Shown: positions 9,024 through 20,076, counted from the stretch's first letter. The stretch: DNA of 64,000 nucleotides from CAIKBL01 sp050247235 (GCA_050247235.1 JBFWUN010000011.1:37312-101311), one strand, 5' to 3'. The notes: generated by a model not told the origin, from the letters alone. Program-made: numbers and translations.

Positions 9024-12000
9024 CGCGCTCGTCGGATGCCTCGAGCAGCATCTTCGCCTCACGCACATCCGGCAGGTGCTCGCCGCCCGTGATAGCGGCC
9101 AGCGCTTCTGCGAGGTGCTGGCGCGCTTCAGCGCCGCGCCCATCCTCCAGCCACAGCCGCGCCACTCCGATGGTCGCGCGGAGCTCCCACCAGTGCGCGC
9201 CCTGCCGCTTCGCCAGCGCGAGAGATCTGCCGTATTCAGCCTCCGCGAGCGCCCGGGCGGGTGGACCGCCCTCGGCGAGCAGCAGATCGGCATGAGCGCG
9301 GTGCAGATCCGCGAGGAACAGCGTCTCGTCGGTGCGAGCTGCGAGGGCGAGGCCGCTGTCGACCGCGGCGCGGGCATCCGCCAGCCTGCCGTTCCACCGA
9401 CAAGCGTCGGCCAGCGCCGCATACACCGATGGCAACCCGAACTCGGCGCGCGCTTCCAGTGCACTCTGCAAAGCCCACTCCATCATCGCGATGCCGCGCT
9501 CCGGTTCATCGCGGGCCAGCGCGAACCCTAGCCAGCTCGACCCCCACACGATCCACTCCGGGTAACCGTATTCGTGGGCGACCGCCAGCGCGGCCTCGCC
9601 AGTCTCCTGACAGACTTCCAGATTCCCGAGGAAGCCCGACATCCAGGCGCAGGTCGACAGGATGAACCCCTGCAGGTACGGCATGCCGAGTCGCGCTGCT
9701 TCCAGTCGCGCGCTCGCGTATCGCTCGCACGCCTGGCTGACGTGGCCTTGCAGTGCAGCCGCGCTCGCGGCATAGGCGGCCACCAGGAGTCGCGGATCGT
9801 AGCCGAAGTGCTGCTGATGCCAACCGACGTCCTCCGGGCCACAATAGCGCTCCACCTCTCCAGCGTGATGGCGGGTGTCGTCCAGGTTGGCGAGCGCAAA
9901 CGCGCATACGCACATTGCGCCGTACGCCTGCGCGCGAAATTCTCTTGGAACGTCTGCACTCGCGAGCTCAAGAAGAGCACGGCCGTGCACCAGTGCTGCC
10001 CGCGCTTCCCCGCGAACACAGCGGAGCACCCGCAGTTCTGCCTGCACGCGCATACGGTTTTCGCGCGTACCGACGTCATCGCACAGGACACGCGCGCGCT
10101 CACACAATCGTTCGAATTCCGTCGACGTCATCCCCGTGGTGATCCGCAGCGGGCTTGCCAGCGCCAGCAGGAGGCGCAGTTCGCGGGCACGATTCTCCGT
10201 GGAGGCCGGTTGCGCACAGCCAAGCACGATCGCCTGTTCCAGGTGATTGCGTGCTTCGACGTGCGCAGAGCGCCGCGCGGCCTGCAGGCCCGCCTTCTCG
10301 AGGAACTCGATCGCCTTTTCCGAGTTGTCGCTGCGACCGTAATGATGCGCGAGCGCACTGTAGTGGTCTTCGAGCTCCGCGCTGTAGCGGGTTTCGATCG
10401 CGCGCGCCGTCTTCTCGTGCAGTGCCTTGCGCGTGTCACCCAGCAGCGAGTGATACGCCACGTCCTGCGTCAGCGCGTGCTTGAACAGGTACTCCACGTC
10501 CGGATACGCCGGCTGCTCGTACAGGAACTCCTTCCGCTGCAACGCCCCCAGGTGCACCAGCAAGGTGACCTCCGGCCACCCCACCACCTCCCGCGCCAGC
10601 GCCAGCGGAAACTCCCGCCCAATCACCGACAGCTGCTGCAGCAGCGACTTCTCCTCCACCGCCAGCCGGTCGATGCGCGCCGCCAGCACCCCCTGCACCG
10701 TCGCCGGCACCTGCGGCGTCCCCGTCGCATCCGCCGCCAGCACCAGCCGACCGACCGCATCCCGCTGCAGCACCCGCTGCTCGAACAGCTCCTGCACCAC
10801 CTCCTCCATGAAGAACGGTGTCCCCTCCGTCCGCTCCAGCACCCACTGCTTCAGGCCCGGCAGTCGCGTCGCACTCGGCGTATCCGCCGCCTCACCCAGC
10901 AGTGCACCCAGGAACTCCTCCGCCTCCATCCGTCCGAATGGCGCCAGCCGCAGCTGCGTGCAGTACGTCTTCCCGCCCCACTCGTGCCGGTACTCCGGGC
11001 GGTAGTTCGTCAGCAGCAATATCCGCGCACTCCCCAGGCTCTCCACCAGACCATCCAGGAATCCCTGCGTCTCACTGTCAATCCAGTGCAGATCTTCGAA
11101 GATGATCAATACCGGCTGCTCCAGGCTCGCCCGCAACGTCACCTTCTTCAGCGCCTCGAACGTCCGCCGCCGACGCAGCTGCGGATCCATCTGCGGCAGC
11201 GGCGAGTCCGCATCCTCCACGTTCAGCAGCGCGAAGTAGTACGGCAGCACCTCCTCCAACCCCCGGTCCAGCCCCAGCAGCCGGCCGATTACCTTCTCCC
11301 GCCGCGTCCGCTCGTCATCCTGCAACTGGATCTGGAAGTACCCCTTCAACAGCTCCGTGATCGGCAGGTACGGCGACGCCTTCCCGTGCGACGCCGAGTA
11401 CGCCTCGAACACCGCAAATCCCGCCGCCAGCGACTTGAACTCGTGCACCAGCCGCGACTTCCCCATCCCCGGCTCGCCCATGATGCCGATCACCTGACCC
11501 CGTCCCGCCCGTGCCTCCTCCAACGCCCGCTGCATCGCCTCCAGCTCCTGACGCCGTCCCACGAACCGCGTCAGCCCCCGCCGTGCCGATACCTGCAGCC
11601 GCGTCCGCAACGGCCCCAGCCCTGTCACCTCGAACACCGCCAGCGGCTGCTCCAGCCCCTTCACCTCCGCCGACCCCAACGACTTCAGCGCGAAGAACCC
11701 CTCGATGAACTTCGCCGTATGTTCCGTCACCAGCACCGTCCCCGGCGTCGCCATCTGCTCCATCCGGGCTGCGAGATTGATGGAATGCCCCACCGGCACG
11801 TAATCGGTATGCAGATCGTCCTTGCGAATTGAACGCACGACGACTTCTCCAGTATTGAGCCCCACCCGCATCGCGAGTGGCGCCCCGTGCTTCAGCCGCA
11901 CCGCGTCCGAATGCCGCTTCAGGTCCTCCTGCATCCGCAACGCCGCCAGCACCGCCCGCTGCGCATGGTCCTCGTGCGCCAGCGGCGCGCCGAACAGTGC

Positions 12001-12492
12001 CAGGATCCCGTCCCCCAGTGCCTGCGCCACGTACCCCTCGTAGCGATGCACCGCGTCCATCATCGTCTGCAGGGAAGGATCAATGACGGCGCGTGCGACT
12101 TCCGGGTCCAGCCCCTCCAGCAGTGCCGTCGAGCCCTTCAGATCCGCGAACAGGATCGTGATCGTCTTGCGCTCGCCCTCCGCCCCGCGTGACGCCAGCG
12201 CCTCCTGCTCGTGGCGGATCCGGTCCGCCAAATGACTCGGCGTGTACGACGCCGGACTCGGCGCTGCCGCCACGGCATTCGATGCGCGCGCCGACGGATC
12301 GTCGCGGTGCCACACGAGCACCTTGCCATCCTCGTCGCGCGCCACGCGCTTGGCGTCGATGAGTTCAGCCTTCAGATCTTCGAGATCCTCGTCGCTCAAC
12401 GTGAAGCGACGCCGGAGCATGCGATAGGAGATGCGCGCCTCGGTGCGCAGCGCATCGCAGATGCGCTCGAGCGTCCGTTCGAAATCGTCCAT
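9001..12492 (-). CDS. Adenylate/guanylate cyclase-domain, AAA ATPase and TPR-like signalling protein (copy 3 of tandem array)
   Basis: 1163 residues from ATG 12492, 20 bases after the stop of the preceding paralogue; a longer in-frame extension would overlap that gene. Order of domains: an N-terminal helical domain (1-60, ending VARDEDGKVLVW), a class III cyclase domain (about 90-260) with metal aspartates in ITILFADLKGST and LGDGILALFG and the NLAARME helix, a STAND-like AAA ATPase with Walker A GEPGMGKS (about 339-346) and IIFEDLHWID as Walker B, then about 450 residues of TPR-like helical repeats. Proteins of this plan make a cyclic nucleotide or act as ATP-driven signalling scaffolds. The ligand is unknown. 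It is the last gene of a three-copy operon. Confidence 0.9.
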   Translation of the reverse strand: MDDFERTLERICDALRTEARISYRMLRRRFTLSDEDLEDLKAELIDAKRVARDEDGKVLVWHRDDPSARASNAVAAAPSPASYTPSHLADRIRHEQEALASRGAEGERKTITILFADLKGSTALLEGLDPEVARAVIDPSLQTMMDAVHRYEGYVAQALGDGILALFGAPLAHEDHAQRAVLAALRMQEDLKRHSDAVRLKHGAPLAMRVGLNTGEVVVRSIRKDDLHTDYVPVGHSINLAARMEQMATPGTVLVTEHTAKFIEGFFALKSLGSAEVKGLEQPLAVFEVTGLGPLRTRLQVSARRGLTRFVGRRQELEAMQRALEEARAGRGQVIGIMGEPGMGKSRLVHEFKSLAAGFAVFEAYSASHGKASPYLPITELLKGYFQIQLQDDERTRREKVIGRLLGLDRGLEEVLPYYFALLNVEDADSPLPQMDPQLRRRRTFEALKKVTLRASLEQPVLIIFEDLHWIDSETQGFLDGLVESLGSARILLLTNYRPEYRHEWGGKTYCTQLRLAPFGRMEAEEFLGALLGEAADTPSATRLPGLKQWVLERTEGTPFFMEEVVQELFEQRVLQRDAVGRLVLAADATGTPQVPATVQGVLAARIDRLAVEEKSLLQQLSVIGREFPLALAREVVGWPEVTLLVHLGALQRKEFLYEQPAYPDVEYLFKHALTQDVAYHSLLGDTRKALHEKTARAIETRYSAELEDHYSALAHHYGRSDNSEKAIEFLEKAGLQAARRSAHVEARNHLEQAIVLGCAQPASTENRARELRLLLALASPLRITTGMTSTEFERLCERARVLCDDVGTRENRMRVQAELRVLRCVRGEARAALVHGRALLELASADVPREFRAQAYGAMCVCAFALANLDDTRHHAGEVERYCGPEDVGWHQQHFGYDPRLLVAAYAASAAALQGHVSQACERYASARLEAARLGMPYLQGFILSTCAWMSGFLGNLEVCQETGEAALAVAHEYGYPEWIVWGSSWLGFALARDEPERGIAMMEWALQSALEARAEFGLPSVYAALADACRWNGRLADARAAVDSGLALAARTDETLFLADLHRAHADLLLAEGGPPARALAEAEYGRSLALAKRQGAHWWELRATIGVARLWLEDGRGAEARQHLAEALAAITGGEHLPDVREAKMLLEASDERVTERGTP

Positions 12493-12512
12493 GGGCCTCG
12501 CCACGATTCCGC

Positions 12513-15500
12513 TCAGCAGCCTGCCTGCGCGAGGAGTGCGCGGGCCTCCGCCAGTTCCACCACGTCCGGTGAATCGTTCATCTGCGACAGACACGCCCCG
12601 AGCCGATCCACGGCGTCGGGACTTGTGCCATGCGAGAGCTGCAAACGCGCGAGCGACAGCAGGGCCTGCAGGCCGAGCCATCTGGCGCCGCGGGCCGCGG
12701 CATCGGCGAACGCGGCTTCGAAGTGTCGTCCGGCGGTCACGGCATCGGGCGACGGCCCGGAGAGCGCGAGTTCTCCCTGCAGCCGGTAAAGCACCGCGAG
12801 GTGGGTGTGTTCCCCGGTCGCCTCCGCGAATCCAAGGCCTTCGCGCACCGAGTCACGCGCCGCGTCGAAGCGTCCGGCCGCGATCTCGATCTCCGCAATC
12901 TGGCCGAGACAGTACGGCCGCAGCAGCCGCGACCCGAGTCCTTCGAAATGGGCGACCGCCCGCCGCATTCCGGCAAGCCCACCGTCGACATCGCCCGTGG
13001 CAGCGTCCGCGCGCGCACCGAAGAAGACGCCCCAGGCGTGGAACAGGGTGACGCCATGCGCTTCGCACAGCGCACTCGCGCGTGCGGCGAGATCGGCCAG
13101 GGTCGCGAAGTCGCGCCGGTAACATTGCAGCACCATGTTCGCGTAGAGCGCGAACGCCTGACCATGCGGATGCGCCAGACGATCCGCCGTTTCGAGCGCG
13201 TGCTGCGCATCGGACAGGCTCTCGTCGAACGCGCCCATCAGCCACGCTGTCTTGGACAGGATGCCGTAGGCGTTGATGCCGTAGTCGGTCCAGCCGACGT
13301 CGATCAGCACATCCCGATCCTGCGCATTCCGGGTGTCGCGATAGCGGACGATCGCCTCATTGAGATCGCGTGAAGATTCGACGAGATCCCCCTTGAAGTG
13401 CGCAACAGTCCCGCGATAGGCGAGGAGAGCAAGCCGCCCGTGACCCGTCGGACGCAGTTCTTCCCGCCGGGCAGCATCGTCGAGCAGTGCAAGCGCCTCC
13501 CGGATGCGTCCGGACTGCATCAGGGGCATGGAGATCCCGAGGGCGGCGACGCGCGCGAGGTCATCCAGGCCGGCCGCGGTTGCGGCGTCGTAAACGTCTG
13601 CGTAGAGCTTTTCCGCGACCGGCGAGGCAAGTCCCTCCAGCACCAGCAAGGGTCCGCCGCGCGCCAGCCGCAATTCCAGCTCCTGCTCATCCCGGGCGCG
13701 CGATGCCGGCATGCGCGCCACCCGCGCCAGCGCGAGATCGAGCGAATGCAGCGCCTCGCGAGCTGCACCGCGCCGGCTCGCCTGTTGCGCGGCCCGCCGG
13801 TAGTACGCGATCGCCTTCGCGTCGTTGGTGCCATGCCCGAAATGGTGTGCGAGGGTTGGCACCCAGCGCTCGAGATCGTGCGGATGCAGCGCTTCGATGG
13901 CCTCGCCCACGCGGTCGTGGAGTTCACGCCGGTGGCTGAGCAGCAGCGACTGGTAGGCGACCTCCTGGGTCAGCGCGTGCTTGAACATCAACGTCGGATC
14001 ACTGTCATCGAACTTCGGATAGACGAACTCGCGCTTCTGCAGTGCGCCGAGCGCCAGCTCCAGTTCATGCTCGGCGCGTCGGCCCACCCGCCGCACGATC
14101 GCGAGCGGACATTCACGCCCGATCACGGACAGTTCCAGCAGGACCGCCTTTTCGGTCGTCGGCAGCCGGTCGATGCGCGCCGCCAGCACGCCCTGCACGG
14201 TGGGCGGGATCCGGGATAACGTCGCGGCCGTCAGCGCGCGATAGCTCCCGCGGTGTCCTTCCAGGCTGCCGTGTTCCACCAGTGCCTGGACCACCTCCTC
14301 GATGAAGAACGGGGTACCGCCGGTGAGATCGAGCACCTGCCGTTTCAGCGTATCAAGCCGCGGATCCGGTCCGAGCAGGTGTTCGAGCAGGCGCTGACCG
14401 TCCTCGGTCCGGAGCGGCGCCAGCCGCACCTGGTCGTAGGTGGACTTGCCGCTCCACTCGTGGCGGTACTCGGGTCGATAGGTGGTGACGAGCAGCAGGC
14501 GCGAACCGCCCAGTTGTTCCACCACCGCGTCGAGCACTGCCTGTGTCTCCGGATCGATCCAGTGCAGGTCCTCGCAGACCATCACTACAGGCTCGCGCTG
14601 GGCTTCGGCGAGCACCAGCCGCCGCAGTGCCTCATGCGTGCGCCGCCGGCACACCTGTGCATCCATCTGCAGCAGGTCGCGCGTCGCCAGTTCCTCGTCG
14701 AGCAGCGAAAGCAGGTACGGCACGGCATCCTCGAGCCCCCTGCCCTGCGCCAGGATTTCGGCGGCCAGGCGCGGACCGCGCACGGCGGGGTCCTCCCGCA
14801 CCGCCGGAAAACGCGCGCGCAGCATCTCGATCAGCGGGAAGTAGGGCAGCCCCTGCGCATAGGCCACCGCCTGCAGTTCGCGCACGCGGACCGACGCCGG
14901 CAGCGCCGCCCGGAACTCGTACAGCAGCCGCGATTTGCCGAGCCCCGGCTCGCCGACCACCGCGATCACCTGGCCCTGGCCTTCCTCGGCACGCTGGTAC
15001 GCCGCGAGGAGCTGCGCGAGCTGGGCTTCGCGGCCGACGAAGGCGCTCAAGCCGCGTTGGGCAGCCACCTGCAGGCGCGTCGCCTGCGCCCGCGTGCCCT
15101 GCACCTGGAAGAGCGCCACCGGCGCCTCCACGCCCTTCATCGGGACGGGGCCGAGCGCGCGGAGGTCGAAGAACCCCGCGACCAGCGCCTCGGTGAACTC
15201 GGTCAGCACGATGGCCCCCGGTGACGCGAGCTGTTCCGCGCGTGACGCCACGTTCACCGCGTGCCCCACCGGCACGTAATCCGTATGCCGGTCGTCCTTG
15301 CGGATGGCGCGCACCACCACGTCGCCGGTATTGATCCCGATGCGTGGATCGAGCGGGAAGCCGTGCGAGCGGCGCAGCCGGTCGGAGTACGCACGCAGCG
15401 ACGCCTGCATCGTCAGCGCCGCGTGGACCGCGCGCTGGGCGTGATCCTCGTGTGCGATTGGCGCGCCGAACAGCGCGAAGATGCCGTCACCGAGCGCCTG

Positions 15501-15965
15501 CGCGACGTGCCCGCCGTAGGCGTGCACGGCATCGATCATGAGCTGCAGCGCAGGATCGATGACACTGCGGGCGTCCTCGGGATCCAGCCCGTCGATCATC
15601 GCGGTGGATCCCTTGATGTCGACGAACAGCACGGTGATGGTCTTGCGCTCTTCGTGGACCTCGGCCGCGGCGACATCCGCCGGAACGAGGGTCTCGCGCG
15701 GGGTCTTGTCCGAAGCCGCAGTCGTCGCGGATGCGAGTTCCTGCGGTGTACCCGCCGGCGTCGACGCGGCCTCCCCCAGCCACACCAGCACCTTCCCGTC
15801 CTCGTCCCGCGCGACGCGTCGCGCATCGATCAGCTCGGAGACCAGGTCCGCGAGCGTCTCCGCATCCAGATCGAATTCCCGCTGCAGCGCGCGATAGGTC
15901 AGTCGGCCGCTCTCCTGCAGGTACTGCATGGCGGCCCTGACGAGTTCCGAGAAGCGCATGGGCAT
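12513..15965 (-). CDS. Adenylate/guanylate cyclase-domain, AAA ATPase and TPR-like signalling protein (copy 2)
   Basis: 1150 residues from ATG 15965 (MPMRFSEL; the internal Met two codons on is also possible). It has the same domain plan as its neighbours: N-terminal helical domain, cyclase domain with ITVLFVDIKGST and LGDGIFALFG, Walker A GEPGLGKS (about 337-344), VMVCEDLHWID, then TPR-like repeats to the end. Its start overlaps the stop of the upstream copy as TGATG, which suggests translational coupling. It is more diverged from copies 1 and 3 than they are from each other, for example IDGLDPEDARSVID against LEGLDPEAARAVID, so it may bind a different ligand. Confidence 0.9.
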   Translation of the reverse strand: MPMRFSELVRAAMQYLQESGRLTYRALQREFDLDAETLADLVSELIDARRVARDEDGKVLVWLGEAASTPAGTPQELASATTAASDKTPRETLVPADVAAAEVHEERKTITVLFVDIKGSTAMIDGLDPEDARSVIDPALQLMIDAVHAYGGHVAQALGDGIFALFGAPIAHEDHAQRAVHAALTMQASLRAYSDRLRRSHGFPLDPRIGINTGDVVVRAIRKDDRHTDYVPVGHAVNVASRAEQLASPGAIVLTEFTEALVAGFFDLRALGPVPMKGVEAPVALFQVQGTRAQATRLQVAAQRGLSAFVGREAQLAQLLAAYQRAEEGQGQVIAVVGEPGLGKSRLLYEFRAALPASVRVRELQAVAYAQGLPYFPLIEMLRARFPAVREDPAVRGPRLAAEILAQGRGLEDAVPYLLSLLDEELATRDLLQMDAQVCRRRTHEALRRLVLAEAQREPVVMVCEDLHWIDPETQAVLDAVVEQLGGSRLLLVTTYRPEYRHEWSGKSTYDQVRLAPLRTEDGQRLLEHLLGPDPRLDTLKRQVLDLTGGTPFFIEEVVQALVEHGSLEGHRGSYRALTAATLSRIPPTVQGVLAARIDRLPTTEKAVLLELSVIGRECPLAIVRRVGRRAEHELELALGALQKREFVYPKFDDSDPTLMFKHALTQEVAYQSLLLSHRRELHDRVGEAIEALHPHDLERWVPTLAHHFGHGTNDAKAIAYYRRAAQQASRRGAAREALHSLDLALARVARMPASRARDEQELELRLARGGPLLVLEGLASPVAEKLYADVYDAATAAGLDDLARVAALGISMPLMQSGRIREALALLDDAARREELRPTGHGRLALLAYRGTVAHFKGDLVESSRDLNEAIVRYRDTRNAQDRDVLIDVGWTDYGINAYGILSKTAWLMGAFDESLSDAQHALETADRLAHPHGQAFALYANMVLQCYRRDFATLADLAARASALCEAHGVTLFHAWGVFFGARADAATGDVDGGLAGMRRAVAHFEGLGSRLLRPYCLGQIAEIEIAAGRFDAARDSVREGLGFAEATGEHTHLAVLYRLQGELALSGPSPDAVTAGRHFEAAFADAAARGARWLGLQALLSLARLQLSHGTSPDAVDRLGACLSQMNDSPDVVELAEARALLAQAGC

Positions 15966-18900
15966 CAGTCAGTTGGTGAGGTCGAAGCCCGAGAAGGTGG
16001 AGAGATCGCAGAAATCGGGGACAGACCACGATTTTCTCGAAAGTCGCGAAAATCGTGGTCTGTCCCCGATTTCTCGACATACGAGCGCGCCGCGGAGAGT
16101 TCCGGGCTGTCGGCGGTGGCGCTGAAGCGGGAAGCCACCGCGCGCACCTGGTCGCGTGCCTCGACGTGCCGACCTTGCGCGTCCAGCATGTGCGCCATGC
16201 CCCGGGCGGCACGTAACGCGAAGCTGAGGGCACCCTGGGACTGCGCCATCGACAATGCGCGTTCAAAATGAGTTGCGGCCTGGGCGAGCTTCTCGGGATC
16301 GCCGCCGGCGGTGGCAGCCAGCAGTTCACCGTGCAATCGCTCACGTTCGGCATCCCAATAATGAACTCCCCCCCGGGTCGTGACGCGCTCCGCCTCCGCC
16401 AGGGCGTCGCCGGCGATGCCAGTCTCCCCGTGCACGAGCGCACATTCCACGAGCAGCGACAGCAATAGCGGATGATTGATGTAGAAACGTCGCACACCCA
16501 GGTGGGCGACGGCATCTCGGCATTGCCTCACGCCGGCGGGGTCGCCCTGCATCGCGCTCGCCCAGCCGAGATAAGCCTCGGCGCAGCCCAGCCAATCGGG
16601 AAACTGCTGCTCGGCGGAGAGGTCCTTCAGTTTCGCCGCTTCCGCCGCACAGGTCACGGTGTCGCCATGAAATCCGGCCAGGACAGCGCGTCCCAGCAGG
16701 ACCATACCGGTGACGTGCGGGTGCCCGATAGACGCTGCGACTTCTTCCGCGCGCCGCGCGCCGCTCGATTCGGCGACGAAATCTCCCTGGGTCCACCCGA
16801 TTATCCCGCCATAGAACCAGCTCATGACCAGCGGATCGAAGCCAACCTGCGCCGCGGTCTGGCGGTCGACCTGGAGTTCGTAGCGCCGAGCAACCTCCTC
16901 GATGTGCCGCAAGGCCTCCGGGTACTCTCCTGAGTAGAAGCGGTTCACCGCCATCGCCGTGTGGCCGTGCAGGAGATAGAGCCGATCCTGTAAAGCCTCA
17001 CCCCGCGCGAGCAGCGCCTGGGAATACTCGAGCGCGGCGTCACAGTCACCGCGCACCAGCGCGTTGGTGCGGAGCTCGATCAGCACGGTCAGCAATTCTT
17101 CCTCTCGGCCCGCGCGTTCGCATAACTTCCGCGTCTCCAGCAACAGCTCCTCCAGCTCGCGGGTCCCCATGCCGCGGTTCATGTGCACCGCCGGGATCAG
17201 CGCGAGCGCGAGGCGCAGGTCCTGTTCGACCCTGGCCGTTGCGTCCGGCCGGTCGCGCAGCAGCGCGCGCCTGCGAGAGGTGGGTGACGGCTTCACCCAT
17301 CGCCGCCTGTCGCGCCGCCTGAAGACCGGCGCGTTCGAGATACTCCAGCGCCTTCTCGACATCGCCGCTGCGGCCGAAGTGGTGCGCGAGGCTCGCGTAG
17401 TGATCCTCCAGTTCGCGCACGTAGAGCGCTTCGATCACCTCGGCGATGCGCTGGTGGAGTTCACGTCGCCGCTCCACCAGCAGCGACTGGTACGCGACCT
17501 CCTGCGTCAGCGCGTGCTTGAAGAGGTACTGCACTTCCGGGAACGCCGGCTGCTCGTACAGGAACTCCTTGCGCTGCAGTTCGGCGAGCAGCGCATGCAG
17601 CCGGTCCTCCTGCCCCCCCACCACGCGATGCGCCAGCCCGAGCGTGAACTCGCGTCCGATCACGGCCAGGGTCTGCAACAGCGCCTTCTCGTCGACGGAC
17701 AGCCGGTCGATGCGGGCCGCGAGCACACCCTGCACGGTGGTCGGCAGCTGGCCCTGCACGTCCGCGCCGGCGCGGTACGCAACCCGACCGTCCGCGTCGC
17801 AAACCAGTACGCCGCGCTCAAAGAACTCCTGCACCAGTTCCTCGATGAAGAACGGGGTCCCCTCCGCGCGGTCGAGGATGCGGCCGCGGATCGTGGCGAG
17901 GGCCGCGGCATCCGCACCCTCTCCCAGCAGCATCGACACGAACGCTTCCGCGTCCGCTCGTCCGAACGGCTGCAGGCGCAACTGCGTGCAGTAGGACTTG
18001 CCGCCCCAGTCGTGGCGGTACTCCGGACGATAGTTCGTCAGCAGCAGGATGCGTGCACTGCCGAGGCTCTCCACCAGCAGGTCCAGGAAGCCCTGGGTCT
18101 CGCTGTCCACCCAGTGGAGATCCTCGTAGACCAGCACCAGCGGCTGCTCCAGGCTCGCGCGCAGCACCACCTTGCGCAGCGCTTCGAACGTGCGCCGCCG
18201 GCGTGTCGGCGGATCCATGCGCGCGAGTGGCGAATCCGGCTCGTCGATGTTGAGCAGCGCGAAGTAGTACGGCAGAACGTCCGCGAGGCCGCGGTCGAGC
18301 GCGAGGATGCGGCCGATCACCTTCTCGCGGCGCGCGCGCTCGTCGTCCTGCAGCTGGATGCCGAAGAAGCCCTTCAGCAGCTCCGCGATCGGCAGGTACG
18401 GCGACGCCTTGCCGTGCGACGCGGAGTACGCCTCGTAGACGGCGAACCCGTCGGTGTAGGTCTTGAACTCGAGCAGCAGCCGCGACTTGCCAAGCCCCGC
18501 CTCGCCCATCACGCACACCACCTGCCCGTGGCCGCCGCGCGCGCGTTCCAGCGCTGCGCGCAGTTGCGTCAGCTCGTGCTGGCGGCCGACGAACGGGGAC
18601 AGGCCGCGCCGCGCCGCCACCTGCAGGCGCGTGCGCAGCTGGCTGACCCCCGTCACTTCGAAAATCTCCAGGGCTCCGGTGACGCCCCTGATCTCCGCCT
18701 GCCCCAGCGGCTTCAGCGCGAAGTAGCCCTCGACAAGCCGCTGCGTGTGTTCGGTGACCAGCACGGCGCCGGGCGGTGCCATCTGTTCCATGCGCGCCGC
18801 GAGGTTGATGGAGTGGCCGACGGGGACATAGTCCGTGTGCAGATCGTCGCGGCGGATGGAACGCACCACGACTTCACCGGTGTTGAGGCCGACCCGCATC

Positions 18901-19511
18901 GCGAGCGAGGCGCCGTGCGACAGCCGCACCGCATCGGCATGGCGCCGCAGGTCTTCCTGCATCCTCAGCGCCGCGTACACCGCGCGGTGCGCGTGGTCCT
19001 CGTGCGCGAGCGGAGCGCCGAACAGCGCGAGGATGCCATCGCCCAGCGCCTGTGCGACATAGCCTTCGAAGCGATGCACCGCGTCCATCATGATTTTCAG
19101 CGCCGGATCGATCACCGCGCGCGCCGCCTCGGGGTCGAGTCCCTCCAGCAGCGCCGTCGAACCTTTCAAATCCGCAAACAGGACCGTGATGGTCTTGCGC
19201 TCGCCGTCGCTGCCACGGGCCTCCAGCGCCTGCTGCTGCGCGCGTATCCGCGCCGCGAGATGATCCGGGGTGTAAGTGGACGGCGCCAGCGGCACGCGGG
19301 GCGGCGGCGCGGGCGTGTCGTCGTCACCGTTCCACACCAGTACCTTGCCATCTTCGTCGCGCGCCACGCGCTTGGCATCGATCAGGTCGGCCTTGAGATC
19401 CTCGAGATCGTCGTCGGTGAGCGAATAGCGGCGCTTCAACACACGGTACGCGATGCGACGATCACGCTGGAGTTCGAGGTGCACTTCCGAAAGCAGGCGA
19501 TCGAATTCCAT
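15965..19511 (-). pseudogene. Frameshifted cyclase/AAA/TPR signalling gene (copy 1, first in operon)
   Basis: Starts at ATG 19511 (MEFDRLLSEVH). The first frame encodes the N-terminal domain, the cyclase domain (ITVLFADLKGST, ALGDGILALFG), Walker A GEAGLGKS and the start of the repeats, but leaves frame near 17261-17273 and stops at 17046. The remaining repeats continue in another frame from about 17270 to the stop at 15965. Around the shift the intact protein would read THLSQARALLRDRPDA, compared with NHLEQAIVLG in copy 3. The site is a GCGCGCGC run, so a one-base gain or two-base loss explains it; sequencing error cannot be excluded. The last 38 or so residues are encoded by a REP-like palindrome and its flank, so the natural C-terminus is lost. 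Confidence 0.75.
16010..16074. repeat. Palindromic REP-like element
   Basis: Two 26-base arms, 16010-16035 and 16049-16074, are perfect reverse complements. They start AGAAATCGGGGACAGACCAC and are joined by a 13-base spacer that can itself pair further (C36-G48, then CGA/TCG). The GGGGACAGACCACG core resembles REP sequences spread in many gammaproteobacterial genomes by RAYT (TnpA_REP) transposases; this match is from memory. Unusually it lies inside a coding frame, at the 3' end of the frameshifted copy 1 gene and 45 bases before the start of copy 2. As RNA it would form a very stable hairpin between the two genes. Confidence 0.85.
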
Positions 19512-20076
19512 CAGACCACCCCACGCGCGCGGCGGGTGCCCTCGACTGCGCTTCCCACCGACCCTCCCTTGGATGACGTTGCGCGGGTGGGCGGCATTGT
19601 CCGCGATTCAGGCGCAAAAGGAACCACCCCGTGCACTCCTCGACTTTGATCACGAAGCTCGGATTCCCCCTACCCGTGAACGTGCACCGCGCGCATCGGG
19701 GGTCGCCGAAGCCGGACGGAACTCAGGTCGGAGGGAGCGATTCAGGCGTGACGACCAGACCAGGTACGAGCCGATGCGAAGGCAAGCGATGCCGGGAACT
19801 GCCTGCCACCTCACACCGGCGCGCGCAAGGGGCAGGCCGTGCGGGTCACTTCCTCTACAATCGGACTTCCAGACCACTGAGCCCGACGGGGAGCCCCCGA
19901 TGACCTGCCAGGTGATCCTCGAACGGTGCGACGCTGGCGGGCGAGCCGCGAATCCGCTTCTTCAAACTATTTCGGCGTGTCGTCTCGAACGCCCAGCGGC
20001 GGCGCGGCACGGACGCCACCGGGCGTAACCGCCACTTGGGCTTGCACGGCCTTGCCACAACCACAGGAGTGATCTC
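19512..20076. other. Intergenic region with no recognisable gene
   Basis: 565 bases between the divergently oriented cyclase operon (minus) and the flavin-barrel gene (plus). Short open frames exist on both strands but show no family pattern and no good ribosome site. It must hold the promoter of the three-gene cyclase array and probably that of the 20077 gene. I see no clear operator repeats or RNA gene. Confidence 0.5.

Noticed and set aside
9574..11832. Open frame of 752 codons on the plus strand
   Set aside because: Antisense to the cyclase-AAA-TPR gene and composed mainly of Arg, Gln and His with no structure; a shadow frame.
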